A DNA stretch of 64,000 nucleotides from Flagellimonas profundi. GTDB taxonomy: Bacteria; Bacteroidota; Bacteroidia; Flavobacteriales; Flavobacteriaceae. The notes under the pieces were generated by a model that did no database searches, was not told the origin of the DNA, and worked only from the letters and a program-made list of their open reading frames with translations. The translations under genes and the position numbers were made by a program. Shown one piece after another: positions 44,534 to 54,133 of the stretch. Position 1 is the first letter of the stretch, and each line of letters opens with the position of its first letter. The stretch is from NCBI RefSeq assembly GCF_017313275.1, contig NZ_JAFLNM010000002.1:854455-918454 (forward strand). Direction: 5' to 3'.

Positions 44534-47413
44534 ATGAAAAATGTAATTCCCCCTTTCTTTGTCCTATTTGTCATTTGGACATTGAGTGCTTTTCGTGTAA
44601 GTGGACAAGAAAATGTGGAACCCAAAATAGTGGCCTCCATAGATTTGACCATGGTGGCAAAGGATAAAGTTCCCGTCACTATTGACCCCGATAGCCTTGA
44701 TGTTGATTTGGTTATTTATAGGTTGCCCAAGGTTATTCAAGGAACCTATGCTATTGGAGACTATGGTAGATTTGTTGAACAGTTTAAGGCTTTTGATTAT
44801 AAGGGCAACGAACTATTGGCCTTACCCATAGATGCCAATTCCTGGAAAATCCACAACGCACAAAACCTGGATAAGATTCAGTATTGGGTAAACGATACTT
44901 TTGATATGGAAAGGTCGGGCATTCCAAATATTCCGCTTTCACCATCCGGCACAAACATTGAACCAGGTAATTATGTATTGAATCTTCATGCTTTTGTGGG
45001 TTATTTCGATTCGCTCAAAAACAGTCCCTATGAACTGGACATAACAACCCCGGTTGATTTTAAATATACGTCAGCCCTAAAATGTTCGACCAAGGAACTC
45101 TCAGTTGATGGAGAAAAAAGAACCTTAAAATATATCGCCCCGCGCTATTTTGACCTTACGGACAATCCCATGATGTTTGGCGATTTGGATATCGAAAAGT
45201 TTAAAGTAGGTAATATAAAATTTGAATTGGGTGTTTATTCTCCCAATAAGAGGTATTCAGCCAAGAGCGTCAAAAAGAGCTTGTTGCAAATGCTGAGGGC
45301 CCAAGTAACCTATCTCGGAAATTTCAAAGGTGCCAAAAACTACAGCATCATAGTGTACTTGTCAGATGGTAAGGAGGATTCCCCAAAAGGATTTGGTGGA
45401 TTGGAACACAATACATCCACAGTGATCGTAATGCCTGAATACTGGGAAGAAACAAAGCTTTATAACATCATGTTCGATATGATGGCGCACGAGTTTTTTC
45501 ATATCGTGACACCCATGACAATTCATTCTGAGGACATTCATTATTTTGATTATAGTAATCCCACATTTTCAAAACATCTATGGTTATATGAAGGTGTTAC
45601 CGAATATTTTTCCAAACTGTTCAAAGTTGATCAGCACCTAGTCTCGGAGGAGGGTTTTTATGATGAAATGGCCTATAAGATCAATGATTCAAAAAAATTT
45701 AATGATTCTTTGAGTTTCACCACCATGAGTGAGAACATTTTAACTGAAAAATTTAAAGTCAACTACCCCAATGTATATAGAAAGGGAGCACTGATTGCAA
45801 TGTGTTTGGATATCCTGATGCGGGAAGAAAGCAATGGGAAAAGAAGTTTATTGTCGTTGATAAAAGAGCTGTCTGAAAAATATGGCAAAAATAACCCGTT
45901 CATGGACGATGAATTGATTGGGGATATCACAGAGATGACCTATCCTTCTATCGGTTCATTTATGCAAAAACATGTGGTGGGTTCCCAACCGATAAACTAT
46001 CAAGAATATTTGGTTAAGGTTGGATTGATCATTCAAGACGGACACATTATATCAGTCGATAATCCAGAACCCTTCAAGTTACGTTTAAGAAATGTATGGT
46101 TGAACAAGAACACGGTAAAAACCACTTTAATTGAAAATGTCAACGTCATACCAATGAACGAGGAGATTGTTCTTGAACATCAGGATGTTTTGATTGAGAA
46201 CGGTAAGATAGTGGACATCCGAGTAACCGACACAATCAACCCTAGAACCCCTGTTGATTTGCTGATTGATGGAACAGATAAATATTTGATACCCGGACTT
46301 TCAGAGATGCACTATCATTGGAGAAACAATGATCGGGATATAGAAACCGAGTTCAAACTATTATTGGTCAATGGAGTTACCACGGCAAGAAACATGGGCG
46401 AATATGATGGGCAGGACCATATTGCAATTCGGGAAAAAATAAAAATGGGGCAATTGTTAGGTCCAAACTACTATACCACTGGACCCTACTTGCAAGCCGA
46501 TAAGCTACAGACTATTGAAGATGCCATAAAGGAGGTTCATCAGCATAAGGACAGCGGTTACGATTTTATTAAAATTGGTGATGGAAGGGAAATTGCCAAA
46601 GAAGTTTATCTAAACTTGTTGGAAGAGGCACAAAGGTTCAACATTCCTGTTATCGGGCATGCACAACATAATTTACCATTGGAGTTCTCATTAAGGATGA
46701 AATCCATTGAACACGTAGAGGAGTTCATTTATATTTTTAATACCTCAGAAGATTTCACTTATTTAAACCATGATTTGGATTTTCTAAATGCTGCTGCAAG
46801 ACAGATCAAGGATAGCGGAGTTTATGTGGCTCCCACTTTAGTGATTTTCGAAATGATCACCCAGTATCTTGATGAAGAAAAGTTCACAGAATTAAAAGCA
46901 AATGACTTGGCCAAGTATCTTCCAGAAAAGGATGCTATGTATTGGTTGTCTGATGAAAATCATTACCGCGCAGATTTTGCCAATGGCAAGGATAGAATTG
47001 ATTTGGGAATGGACCCATTGGAATTTTTCGAAAGTTATTATGAATGGATGAAGGTATTCACCAAAATATTGTCTAATCATGATGTACCCATGCTATCAGG
47101 GAGTGATACCTTTGGGATGGTGATTCCGGGATTTTCATTGCATAATGAATTCGAATTTCTACAAGAAGTTGGATTGACACCCTACGGAATATTAAAATCA
47201 AGCACAATTGTTCCGGCTAGATATTTAGATGTTTTAGCTTCTGAAGGAACAATTTCTGAGGGAAAAAATGCAAATCTGGTTTTGTTGAATAAAAATCCAC
47301 TCGAAGATATCGGAAATACAAAATCAATTGAAGGGGTTATGCTCAAAGGTACCTGGTTTAGCAGAGATAAGCTGGATACCATGTTGTTGGAAGTTGAGAT
47401 GTCCAATGATTGA
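44534..47413 (+). CDS. M61-type metallopeptidase fused to amidohydrolase
   Basis: Exported two-enzyme protein of 959 residues. After a signal peptide (about 1-23), residues 30-500 form an M61 (glycyl-aminopeptidase-like) peptidase with zinc ligands H319 and H323 (HEFFH) and E353 (WLYEGVTEY). The PDZ domain usual at the end of M61 proteins is not recognisable. From about 520 an imidazolonepropionase-like amidohydrolase follows: H593/H595 in EMHYHW, a candidate carbamylated lysine in FIKIGDG, H in GHAQH, H in SIEHVEE and D in SGSDTF. Both active sites look complete. I choose the ATG at 44534 over a TTG three codons upstream. It may belong to the TetR-linked set, but a hairpin and 161 bases separate it. 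Confidence 0.9.
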   Translation: MKNVIPPFFVLFVIWTLSAFRVSGQENVEPKIVASIDLTMVAKDKVPVTIDPDSLDVDLVIYRLPKVIQGTYAIGDYGRFVEQFKAFDYKGNELLALPIDANSWKIHNAQNLDKIQYWVNDTFDMERSGIPNIPLSPSGTNIEPGNYVLNLHAFVGYFDSLKNSPYELDITTPVDFKYTSALKCSTKELSVDGEKRTLKYIAPRYFDLTDNPMMFGDLDIEKFKVGNIKFELGVYSPNKRYSAKSVKKSLLQMLRAQVTYLGNFKGAKNYSIIVYLSDGKEDSPKGFGGLEHNTSTVIVMPEYWEETKLYNIMFDMMAHEFFHIVTPMTIHSEDIHYFDYSNPTFSKHLWLYEGVTEYFSKLFKVDQHLVSEEGFYDEMAYKINDSKKFNDSLSFTTMSENILTEKFKVNYPNVYRKGALIAMCLDILMREESNGKRSLLSLIKELSEKYGKNNPFMDDELIGDITEMTYPSIGSFMQKHVVGSQPINYQEYLVKVGLIIQDGHIISVDNPEPFKLRLRNVWLNKNTVKTTLIENVNVIPMNEEIVLEHQDVLIENGKIVDIRVTDTINPRTPVDLLIDGTDKYLIPGLSEMHYHWRNNDRDIETEFKLLLVNGVTTARNMGEYDGQDHIAIREKIKMGQLLGPNYYTTGPYLQADKLQTIEDAIKEVHQHKDSGYDFIKIGDGREIAKEVYLNLLEEAQRFNIPVIGHAQHNLPLEFSLRMKSIEHVEEFIYIFNTSEDFTYLNHDLDFLNAAARQIKDSGVYVAPTLVIFEMITQYLDEEKFTELKANDLAKYLPEKDAMYWLSDENHYRADFANGKDRIDLGMDPLEFFESYYEWMKVFTKILSNHDVPMLSGSDTFGMVIPGFSLHNEFEFLQEVGLTPYGILKSSTIVPARYLDVLASEGTISEGKNANLVLLNKNPLEDIGNTKSIEGVMLKGTWFSRDKLDTMLLEVEMSND

Positions 47414-47433
47414 TTTCAATTAAGGTTGAATTG

Positions 47434-47473
47434 ACAATCCCTGCAAATACAAATTTGCAGGGATTGTTTTTTG
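47434..47473 (+). terminator. intrinsic terminator after the M61 fusion gene
   Basis: Fifteen-base perfect arms ACAATCCCTGCAAAT (47434-47448) and their complement (47453-47467), short loop, then a T run. Confidence 0.92.
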
Positions 47474-47613
47474 GCTTATACTTTGCTTAATACATATGCA
47501 GGTAAAGCAGGAAAAGTATTCGTCCCTACCTATCCGGCAAAACATTGATCTGCGAACCTTTTATTTTGGACGGTTGATAAACCTTTCTTCTGGATGGCAT
47601 TGTTTAAAAATGA

Positions 47614-48711
47614 TTAATCGCCCAAAGAATAGAGGTATTCCGCCGCCGCAGCACTCATTTTCTTGTACTCATGCCCAACGCCGGGGACCACATGAAGCTT
47701 CCATTGGAAATCAGTCTGAAGGGAATCGGCAAGTTTTTTGGAAAAATTGTAAAAATAGTGTCCTCGTTCCAATCGGTGATGTCCTTGCAAGTTCGCCGTA
47801 GGCGATAGTAATAAAGTGCCTCCTGTTTCTGAAGCATTGTCCTTTTCCCCAAGAAAAACCACCAGTTTGTTATTGAAGGATTTTCTTAGGCTCTTTGTGT
47901 TCATAGGGCTTTCGCCTAACCCAAAAAATAGTGGATGCTCCAAATCCGGTAGGGTATAGAACCCTGAATTTCCTGCAAGAATTCTATTTGCCTTTGATTC
48001 TGGATGGAAAATGGCAAATCGATGAAGGATTTGCCCTCCGGCCGAATGTCCAAATACATCATAAGTTTTGGCAAGGGACCCTGTCGCTTTAACTGCAGCG
48101 TTAAAAATATGGTCCATGTCGTCGAAAATCCAAAACTCACTATTTGGGACCGTTTTATATTGAAGCAATGACTCGTCGAGGCGAACTTGGTTAGTGCCTT
48201 TTACGGGTGTAGCGATTTCCATAATATTTATGTCGGTCAATACTCCTCCAAGATGGTATTGGTCAAATCCGAAGGTAGGCTCTGGATATATTGGAGCTAA
48301 AACCAATACATTGTGTTTTTCAGAAGCTCTTATCCAAGCATCACGGTAATCGTCACCATTGCGACCCGACCCTGGAATTACAATCAAAATCTTGGATTCT
48401 GGATCAAAATTTTTGGGCATGTGATAGAATACGTAAATGTCTTTTGGACCGCTTTCTGTTTTCACTTGCATGGGAAATGATCCTGACCCTTGGTGCAATG
48501 TCAATTTGTCTATGGAAAAGTCTTCATCTGCAATTGGGACCAAGGCCATGTTGCAATGAGGACATTTTCCCTCGTGGTCGAAAACTTCCTTATCGCAGCT
48601 AAGATCGCAGGGTACGCATTGATATTGCGTAACATCCATTGTTTTCTTTGATTCTTTACAGGACCAAAATGATACAATCAAAAGACCGAGGTATAGCAAA
48701 TATGTTTTCAT
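47614..48711 (-). CDS. lipoprotein: metal-binding-type Cys motif plus alpha/beta hydrolase
   Basis: Protein of 365 residues. A lipobox-like leader ends VSFWSC (Cys18). Residues about 30-62 hold four or five cysteines in an arrangement like the heavy-metal-binding domain of copper proteins (CVPCDLSC, then GKCPHCNMALVP). An alpha/beta hydrolase of the PHB-depolymerase/esterase type follows, with the nucleophile S223 in GHSAGG and a final GVGHEY histidine. The product is thus a surface or periplasmic hydrolase with a metal-binding tag. The substrate is unknown. Confidence 0.85.
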   Translation of the reverse strand: MKTYLLYLGLLIVSFWSCKESKKTMDVTQYQCVPCDLSCDKEVFDHEGKCPHCNMALVPIADEDFSIDKLTLHQGSGSFPMQVKTESGPKDIYVFYHMPKNFDPESKILIVIPGSGRNGDDYRDAWIRASEKHNVLVLAPIYPEPTFGFDQYHLGGVLTDINIMEIATPVKGTNQVRLDESLLQYKTVPNSEFWIFDDMDHIFNAAVKATGSLAKTYDVFGHSAGGQILHRFAIFHPESKANRILAGNSGFYTLPDLEHPLFFGLGESPMNTKSLRKSFNNKLVVFLGEKDNASETGGTLLLSPTANLQGHHRLERGHYFYNFSKKLADSLQTDFQWKLHVVPGVGHEYKKMSAAAAEYLYSLGD

Positions 48712-48764
48712 AATGTATGTTTTTGTTTAAATTTTAAAAAAGAAGAATGTTCTTGGGATAGTCT

Positions 48765-49523
48765 TCAATGCTTCAGGATAAGCCCTGAGTCCCGATCCCA
48801 ACATTGATACTCTGTATATTCCAAAACCTGTTGTACTACATCTTTCCCCATCCATTTTTCCACCAAGTACAAGGCTCCGTCAATACCGGCCGAAACACCA
48901 GCTGTAGAGAAAATGGTACCGTCGTCCACAAATCTTGTATTATCCAGAACCGTTGCATTACTGACTTTTTTCCTGAGTTGTGGCACTGCATCATGAAAGG
49001 TGGTTACGGTTTTACCATCCAACAGACCCGATTCGGCCAAGAAGAAGGCTCCAGTGCAAATTGAAACAAATTGTTCTGTTTCCGGGGATATTTTCTTTAT
49101 CCAATCTGTAATTTTTGCGTTTTCAGATGCTCTTCTCCCATTTCCACCAAGGAATACTACAATGTCGGCTTTCGGAGCATTTTCTATGGTGTAGGTGGGG
49201 GTTAGGGTAAGTACTCCTTGACTGGTTACCGGCTGGTCGGTGATTCCTACTGTAAATACGTTCATTCCGGCAATGGTAAATATTTCCAACGGTGCAGCAA
49301 GATCTAGAATCTCGATTCCTTCATGTAGAAATACCGCGACTCGTAGTTGCTTTTTTGGGGTGGGGTTCATTTTTAAATTACTTGTTTGACAGATTGATGG
49401 TGATTGTATTGGGGAATACATCGTATCTGATTCACCTCCCTTGGCTTCCAATGGAGGAATCATGGCAACCATTAATAAAACAACGATACTTTTTAACCTG
49501 TTTGACATTACTTTGGACTTCAT
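48765..49523 (-). CDS. exported DJ-1/PfpI family protein
   Basis: Protein of 252 residues. An N-terminal hydrophobic leader (about 10-28) precedes a DJ-1/PfpI domain (LRVAVFLHEGIEILDLAAPLEIF) with the nucleophilic cysteine C156 in SICTGAFFLAESGLLDG. It resembles the sensor half of GlxA-type regulators but has no helix-turn-helix and appears exported. It is 53 bases upstream of the lipoprotein hydrolase gene and directly downstream of a GlxA-type regulator that carries the same domain. Confidence 0.87.
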   Translation of the reverse strand: MKSKVMSNRLKSIVVLLMVAMIPPLEAKGGESDTMYSPIQSPSICQTSNLKMNPTPKKQLRVAVFLHEGIEILDLAAPLEIFTIAGMNVFTVGITDQPVTSQGVLTLTPTYTIENAPKADIVVFLGGNGRRASENAKITDWIKKISPETEQFVSICTGAFFLAESGLLDGKTVTTFHDAVPQLRKKVSNATVLDNTRFVDDGTIFSTAGVSAGIDGALYLVEKWMGKDVVQQVLEYTEYQCWDRDSGLILKH

Positions 49524-49601
49524 ACTTAAATCATGTAGTTTGATTACAGGTACAAATAACTTGAAAAGCTAATGTCAAGAAAAGGACACAATCCCTTGGT
49601 A

Positions 49602-50633
49602 TTAGGACAGAATGTCCGAAGGGAGTTGATTTCGATGTTTTTTGAGTAAATTTCTTAGATGCTCTTCGCTTTTTAGACCGCATTGCCGTGTAACGGAGGA
49701 GAAAACCAAGCCTTTTTTTAGTAGTTGATAGGCATATTCAACTCTAAGACGGTCAATGTAGGCACCTATGGTAATACCTGTGACCTTTTTGAACCTACGT
49801 GTAAGGTTTCGGGGACTGGTAATTGCAATTTCGGCCAATTCTGGAATTCGCAACGAAGTATCCAAATTTTCAGAAATATATTGTTGCACTTTGTGAACCC
49901 TATCATCAATATGATTTCGGTAATCCATAAATACAGATAACTGGGGATCAGATGGTCCACGACGAAGATAGAGGACGCACTCTCTGGCCACCTCGGCCGC
50001 CAAGGCACTATCATATCGTTTTTCCACAAGATGTAGGGATAGATCTATCCCAGAGCTAATGCCTGCACTGGTAATCAGGTTGCCGTTTGAAACAAAAAAA
50101 TGGTCCGTTTCCAGTTTACCATAGGGAAAGGCTTTGCGAAAATAATCGTGATAACGCCAATGTGTGGTATATGATGAATCGTTCAACAATCCTGCAACAC
50201 CTAAAAAATAGGCCCCGGTACAAATAGAACATAAGCACACCTTATTGCGATATTGAAGCACCAACCAATCATAAAAAGCGCCATACGTGTCTCGGTTGTA
50301 TTTCTCCATCTGTTCCATTTGTGCACCAGGTAAGATAATGATGTCATTTTCCTTAGGAGAGGTATCTTGCCAGGAACGTAATCCCCCGAATTTTATCCCT
50401 GCACTGGAATGTACCGATTCCACGTTCTCAATTCCTGCATATGTCAATTCAAACTCGGCTCCAAGGGTCTTTGCTTCATAAAACACCTGGGCAGGACCGG
50501 TTAGGTCCAAAGGGTGGACCCCACTAGGTACAATAATAAAAATGGTTGTTTCCAATAATTTAGATGTAATCAAATTTCTCTCAGGAAAAAGTAAAGCAGG
50601 ATTTTTACATGGATTTCCGTTTTTCCATATCAA
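49602..50633 (-). CDS. GlxA-type regulator (DJ-1/PfpI plus AraC HTH)
   Basis: Regulator of 343 residues with an N-terminal DJ-1/PfpI-like domain (C138 in SICTGAYFLGVAGLLND) and a C-terminal AraC-type double helix-turn-helix (about 245-343; LRIPELAEIAITSPRNLTRRFKKVTG). The first 20 or so residues do not look like the family and the true start may be an internal TTG near 50576. It is followed by an exported DJ-1 protein and the lipoprotein hydrolase on the same strand; I infer it regulates them. Confidence 0.87.
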   Translation of the reverse strand: MIWKNGNPCKNPALLFPERNLITSKLLETTIFIIVPSGVHPLDLTGPAQVFYEAKTLGAEFELTYAGIENVESVHSSAGIKFGGLRSWQDTSPKENDIIILPGAQMEQMEKYNRDTYGAFYDWLVLQYRNKVCLCSICTGAYFLGVAGLLNDSSYTTHWRYHDYFRKAFPYGKLETDHFFVSNGNLITSAGISSGIDLSLHLVEKRYDSALAAEVARECVLYLRRGPSDPQLSVFMDYRNHIDDRVHKVQQYISENLDTSLRIPELAEIAITSPRNLTRRFKKVTGITIGAYIDRLRVEYAYQLLKKGLVFSSVTRQCGLKSEEHLRNLLKKHRNQLPSDILS

Positions 50634-50757
50634 AGCTAGCCTTTCGAGACTGAACTTACGTTTATTGTGAAAATAAGAAAAGTAATATCATTTTGAAAAA
50701 GTATACAATCTGTGAGACAAGGAGTAAAGGAGTAAAGATGCGCAAATTATTTTAACG

Positions 50758-51660
50758 ATGATGTTTATGGCAGGTTGTTTATCTTTAAAGGATTTTATCT
50801 TTGTTATGACCCGCGACTTTATTGATATCAACGATTTCACCATATTGGTAGAGGAAGCTACGAGCACAAATGTAGTTGTGGATGCCTGTTACTTTGATGA
50901 ACCCGTAGTTGCCGTTGCTTTTTATGGATCTGGCAATGTAGACCTAAACGTAAAATACGGTAGTAAAACCAAAGCTTTCAATTATACCAAAGGATTGGCA
51001 CTTTCATTTTATGCCGATTCCAATGTTGAGTTCGAGCATACCGTTTCGCCGAAAAAGCCCCTTCGGTGTGTCCTTATTGCAACCGCTTTGAGAAACTTGG
51101 AAAATCTCCCCAATGAAGAAGGTGAAATTTTTTCATCCTTATTGAATGAATTGGTAAATCCTTCGGATCACTATGTTGAAGGACCAAAATTTTTTATGAC
51201 CCCCGATATGGATCGGATTGTGGATTCGGTTTTTAACATGCAATACCACGGTAAAACCAAAATGATGTTCTTCCGTAGCCAAATGACGGCCTTGCTGTCC
51301 CATTTTTTCGGACAATTGGCCACTTTGCAAACTGAGAAAATCAATACCGCGGAACGGGATAAGTTGTACAGGGCCAAGGAAATTTTGATCGATAATCTGG
51401 ATAATCCTCCTTCACTGTCCGAGCTGTCGCGCAAAATAGGCCTGAATAGCTATAGCCTTAAAAAGAATTTCAAAGAACTTTTTGGGGTGCCGGTATTCAA
51501 GTACCTACAGAACGAACGTTTGAAAACTGCCCATGAACTTATCAGTAGCCAAGAAGCAACCGTACAGGAAGCGGCATGGCATGTAGGTTATGATAGTTTG
51601 AGTTCCTTTTCCAATGCCTTCGAGAAAAAATTTGGTTACCGTCCCAGCCAAATCAAGTAA
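50758..51660 (+). CDS. AraC family transcriptional regulator
   Basis: Regulator of 300 residues; the C-terminal AraC double helix-turn-helix is at about 200-300 (LSELSRKIGLNSYSLKKNFKELFG, VGYDSLSSFSNAFEKKFGYRPSQIK). The N-terminal sensor half is cupin-like and unassigned. The start may be the later ATG at 50806 (MTRDFIDIND), since the first 16 residues look unlike coding sequence for this family. It precedes small membrane genes and an NAD(P)-binding gene that it may control. Confidence 0.9.
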   Translation: MMFMAGCLSLKDFIFVMTRDFIDINDFTILVEEATSTNVVVDACYFDEPVVAVAFYGSGNVDLNVKYGSKTKAFNYTKGLALSFYADSNVEFEHTVSPKKPLRCVLIATALRNLENLPNEEGEIFSSLLNELVNPSDHYVEGPKFFMTPDMDRIVDSVFNMQYHGKTKMMFFRSQMTALLSHFFGQLATLQTEKINTAERDKLYRAKEILIDNLDNPPSLSELSRKIGLNSYSLKKNFKELFGVPVFKYLQNERLKTAHELISSQEATVQEAAWHVGYDSLSSFSNAFEKKFGYRPSQIK

Positions 51661-51751
51661 ACTCCCTTTCCAACAAATCATACTCCTTTTGGAATAAATA
51701 AAGGCCTGACTGTCAGTGTAGTTTTGTCCTGTAATCTAAAAAACAGGAAAA

Positions 51752-52159
51752 ATGAAGACAGTAAAAGCTTTGGCAATTGGAACCTTGGTTTGGACTCTTG
51801 GAGTTTCTGCCTTTTCGGCCATATACATGTTGCCGATTATGGAAGACCGCTATTTGCAGGCCAATATAGGATTGGCATTGGTTGTCCCTCCTTTGGTATG
51901 GTTGGGAGCATGGATGTATTATAAAAAAGAGAAGTCCCCTCAGGGATTTGTTCTGGGATTGTTGATGTTATTGTCCAGTGCCACATTGGATGCCTTGATC
52001 ACTGTTCCCATGTTGATTATCCCCTATGGTGGGAGCTATGCGAGCTTTTTTGGTTCCACCGATTTCTGGTTGATAGCATTGGAATTTGTCGCTTTTGCTA
52101 CCCTCTATTGGTATGTAAGGGTCCGTCCGAAACAAGTAAAATCCATAAACCGATTATAA
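51752..52159 (+). CDS. four-helix membrane protein (DUF5367-like)
   Basis: Membrane protein of 135 residues with four predicted helices and a short basic C terminus. It looks like the DUF5367 group, though I assign this only loosely. It is seven bases upstream of a DUF1772-like gene, so the two are probably co-expressed. Function is unknown. Confidence 0.75.
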   Translation: MKTVKALAIGTLVWTLGVSAFSAIYMLPIMEDRYLQANIGLALVVPPLVWLGAWMYYKKEKSPQGFVLGLLMLLSSATLDALITVPMLIIPYGGSYASFFGSTDFWLIALEFVAFATLYWYVRVRPKQVKSINRL

Positions 52160-52166
52160 GACTGCT

Positions 52167-52682
52167 ATGGAATTCTCTATAAACACAATCACAACGATCA
52201 GCACCATCTTGCTCACAGGTTTAACCGCAGGACTCTGCTTTACTTGGGCCAATGCCATAACACCGGGAATAGGTCGTTTGGATGATCTTGGATACTTACA
52301 ATCCTTTCAAGAAATGAACAGGGCCATTATCAACCCGCTTTTTTTGGTGGTGTTTTTTGGGCCGTTTTTAGCCCACATTGCCAACATATATCTCAACAGA
52401 CAACAGCCCAACCCGGTTTTTTGGATGCTTTTTGCAGCAGGGATACTATTTGTGGCTGGAGTTGTGGTGATTACCATATTTGGTAACGTGCCCCTAAATG
52501 AAATGCTGGAAAGTACCGATTTAGAGAACTCTTCCCCAGATCAGTTGAAGGCTCTGCGAAACAGTTTTGAGAACAAATGGAACAGACTACATCTGATAAG
52601 GACCATTACCTCGGCACTATCATTTTTGCTGCTGATCCTTACCCTTTTACAAAATCAAATCAATTCAAATATAAATTTATAA
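52167..52682 (+). CDS. DUF1772-like membrane protein
   Basis: Membrane protein of 171 residues with four helices and the DUF1772 pattern (GLTAGLCFTWANAITPGIGRLDDLGYLQSFQEMNRAIINPLF; NVPLNEMLE). This family often accompanies NAD(P)-binding epimerase-like genes, as here, where the next start follows after two bases. Function is unknown. Confidence 0.85.
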   Translation: MEFSINTITTISTILLTGLTAGLCFTWANAITPGIGRLDDLGYLQSFQEMNRAIINPLFLVVFFGPFLAHIANIYLNRQQPNPVFWMLFAAGILFVAGVVVITIFGNVPLNEMLESTDLENSSPDQLKALRNSFENKWNRLHLIRTITSALSFLLLILTLLQNQINSNINL

Positions 52683-52684
52683 TC

Positions 52685-53527
52685 ATGAGAAAAGACAATT
52701 TTTTAATCATCGGAGGAACCGGTAAAACAGGACGTAAGGTTGTTGAAAGTTTGGAATTCCTCAACCAAAACGTAAGAATAGGTTCAAGGTCCTCAGAACC
52801 AGCATTTGACTGGAGCAATGAGGATACATGGGAGAACGCTCTTGAGGGAGTTGACAAAATGTACATCACCTATCAGCCCGATCTAGCAGTGCCCAGAGCA
52901 TTACAATCCATTGAACAACTTATCCGTTTGGCAAAGAAAAGGAACTTGAAAAAGGTGGTGCTACTTTCCGGGAAGGGTGAACGGGAAGCAGAACTTTGTG
53001 AGCAGGTGGTCATTCACTCAGGATTGGATTATACCATTGTACGTGCCAGTTGGTTCAGTCAAAACTTTAGTGAAAGTTTCTTTTTGGAACCCATCCAACA
53101 AGGATTTGTTGCATTGCCACAAGCTGAGGTGCAAGTGCCTTATGTGGACACTGGTGACATTGCCGATGTGGTAGTGGAAGCGCTGCTTCATGATGAGCAT
53201 AATGGGAATATTTATCAGCTTACCGGGCCAACGACTTTGTCCTTTAAAGAAGCCATTGCGGAAATTGCCAACGCCACAAACAGGGATATAGCTTTTGCTC
53301 CGATTTCCATTGAAGAATATGTGGTGGCCATGAAAGAACATGATGTGCCAGCGGACTTTGTCTGGTTGATCGAATATTTGTTCACCGAAGTGTTAGGGAA
53401 TCCTATGGTTTCAGAAACCACCAACGATATAGAAAAAGTACTCAAACGCAAGCCGAAGAGTTTCTTGGAGTACGTGAAGGAAACTGCAAAAACAAGTGTT
53501 TGGGATAGAGCGGTGCAAACCGTTTAG
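52685..53527 (+). CDS. NAD(P)-binding NmrA-like protein
   Basis: Atypical short-chain dehydrogenase of 280 residues with the dinucleotide motif GGTGKTGRKV (about 9-18) and an NmrA-type layout (LLSGKGEREAE, FSQNFSESFF). The start is the ATG at 52685; a longer frame would overlap the previous gene by over 100 bases. Relatives are quinone oxidoreductases (YtfG-like) or redox sensors. It is third after the AraC regulator. Confidence 0.9.
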   Translation: MRKDNFLIIGGTGKTGRKVVESLEFLNQNVRIGSRSSEPAFDWSNEDTWENALEGVDKMYITYQPDLAVPRALQSIEQLIRLAKKRNLKKVVLLSGKGEREAELCEQVVIHSGLDYTIVRASWFSQNFSESFFLEPIQQGFVALPQAEVQVPYVDTGDIADVVVEALLHDEHNGNIYQLTGPTTLSFKEAIAEIANATNRDIAFAPISIEEYVVAMKEHDVPADFVWLIEYLFTEVLGNPMVSETTNDIEKVLKRKPKSFLEYVKETAKTSVWDRAVQTV

Positions 53528-53706
53528 CGAATGTTATTGACCAAACTCCACTTTGCATAATAACCAAGGTCAATTTTAATTAGGAGGCATAAGTATAATT
53601 TTGTCACATTTTCAAGAAACGCACAAAAAACAGTAAAGCATGAATACCTTTAAAATTGACCTTTCCCTGTTTTACAGATAAAATTGAAATAATAATCAAT
53701 CATAAA

Positions 53707-54099
53707 ATGAACAAATATATCATCACCTTCTGCATTGTGCTGTATGCCGTTGCGGTCCCGTTTTTGGAAATAAACAACACCCACGTGTTCAATCCGGATT
53801 GGACGCCCCATGTGCGAATCCATGAAGTCTGGCAATTGATCACGAACTCTGGAATTGGGTTATTTTGTCTATGGCTGGTCTGGGTTAAAAAGGAAATAAA
53901 AATCAGTGCGATGGCAAGTATGTTTATTACCGGGGGATTTCTAGTGGCCTATATTTTGAAGGACTTATATGGCGGATCCATGAAATATTTGGACGGGAGT
54001 GAGAAAACACTTTTCGGAACCAATATTGGAGTTTTGGGATTTGGACTTGCATTTGTGCTACTATTGCTCACTACATTAAAGAAGGAAAAGCGGCAATAA
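53707..54099 (+). CDS. small membrane protein, four helices
   Basis: Membrane protein of 130 residues with helices near 3-20, 45-62, 70-88 and 108-126. The start MNKYIITF is preferred over an upstream in-frame ATG at 53656, which adds a hydrophilic lead. No family is recognised. It stands between the NmrA-like and PD40 genes. Confidence 0.72.
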   Translation: MNKYIITFCIVLYAVAVPFLEINNTHVFNPDWTPHVRIHEVWQLITNSGIGLFCLWLVWVKKEIKISAMASMFITGGFLVAYILKDLYGGSMKYLDGSEKTLFGTNIGVLGFGLAFVLLLLTTLKKEKRQ

Positions 54100-54133
54100 T
54101 TTTTAATTTTATCAATCATCAATCAAAAAAACA

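Noticed and set aside
50775..50803. TTG-N18-TATCTTTG promoter-like word at the start of the AraC gene
   Set aside because: It fits the consensus, but transcription from it would begin at or after the ATG at 50806, leaving no usable start; probably chance in AT-rich sequence.
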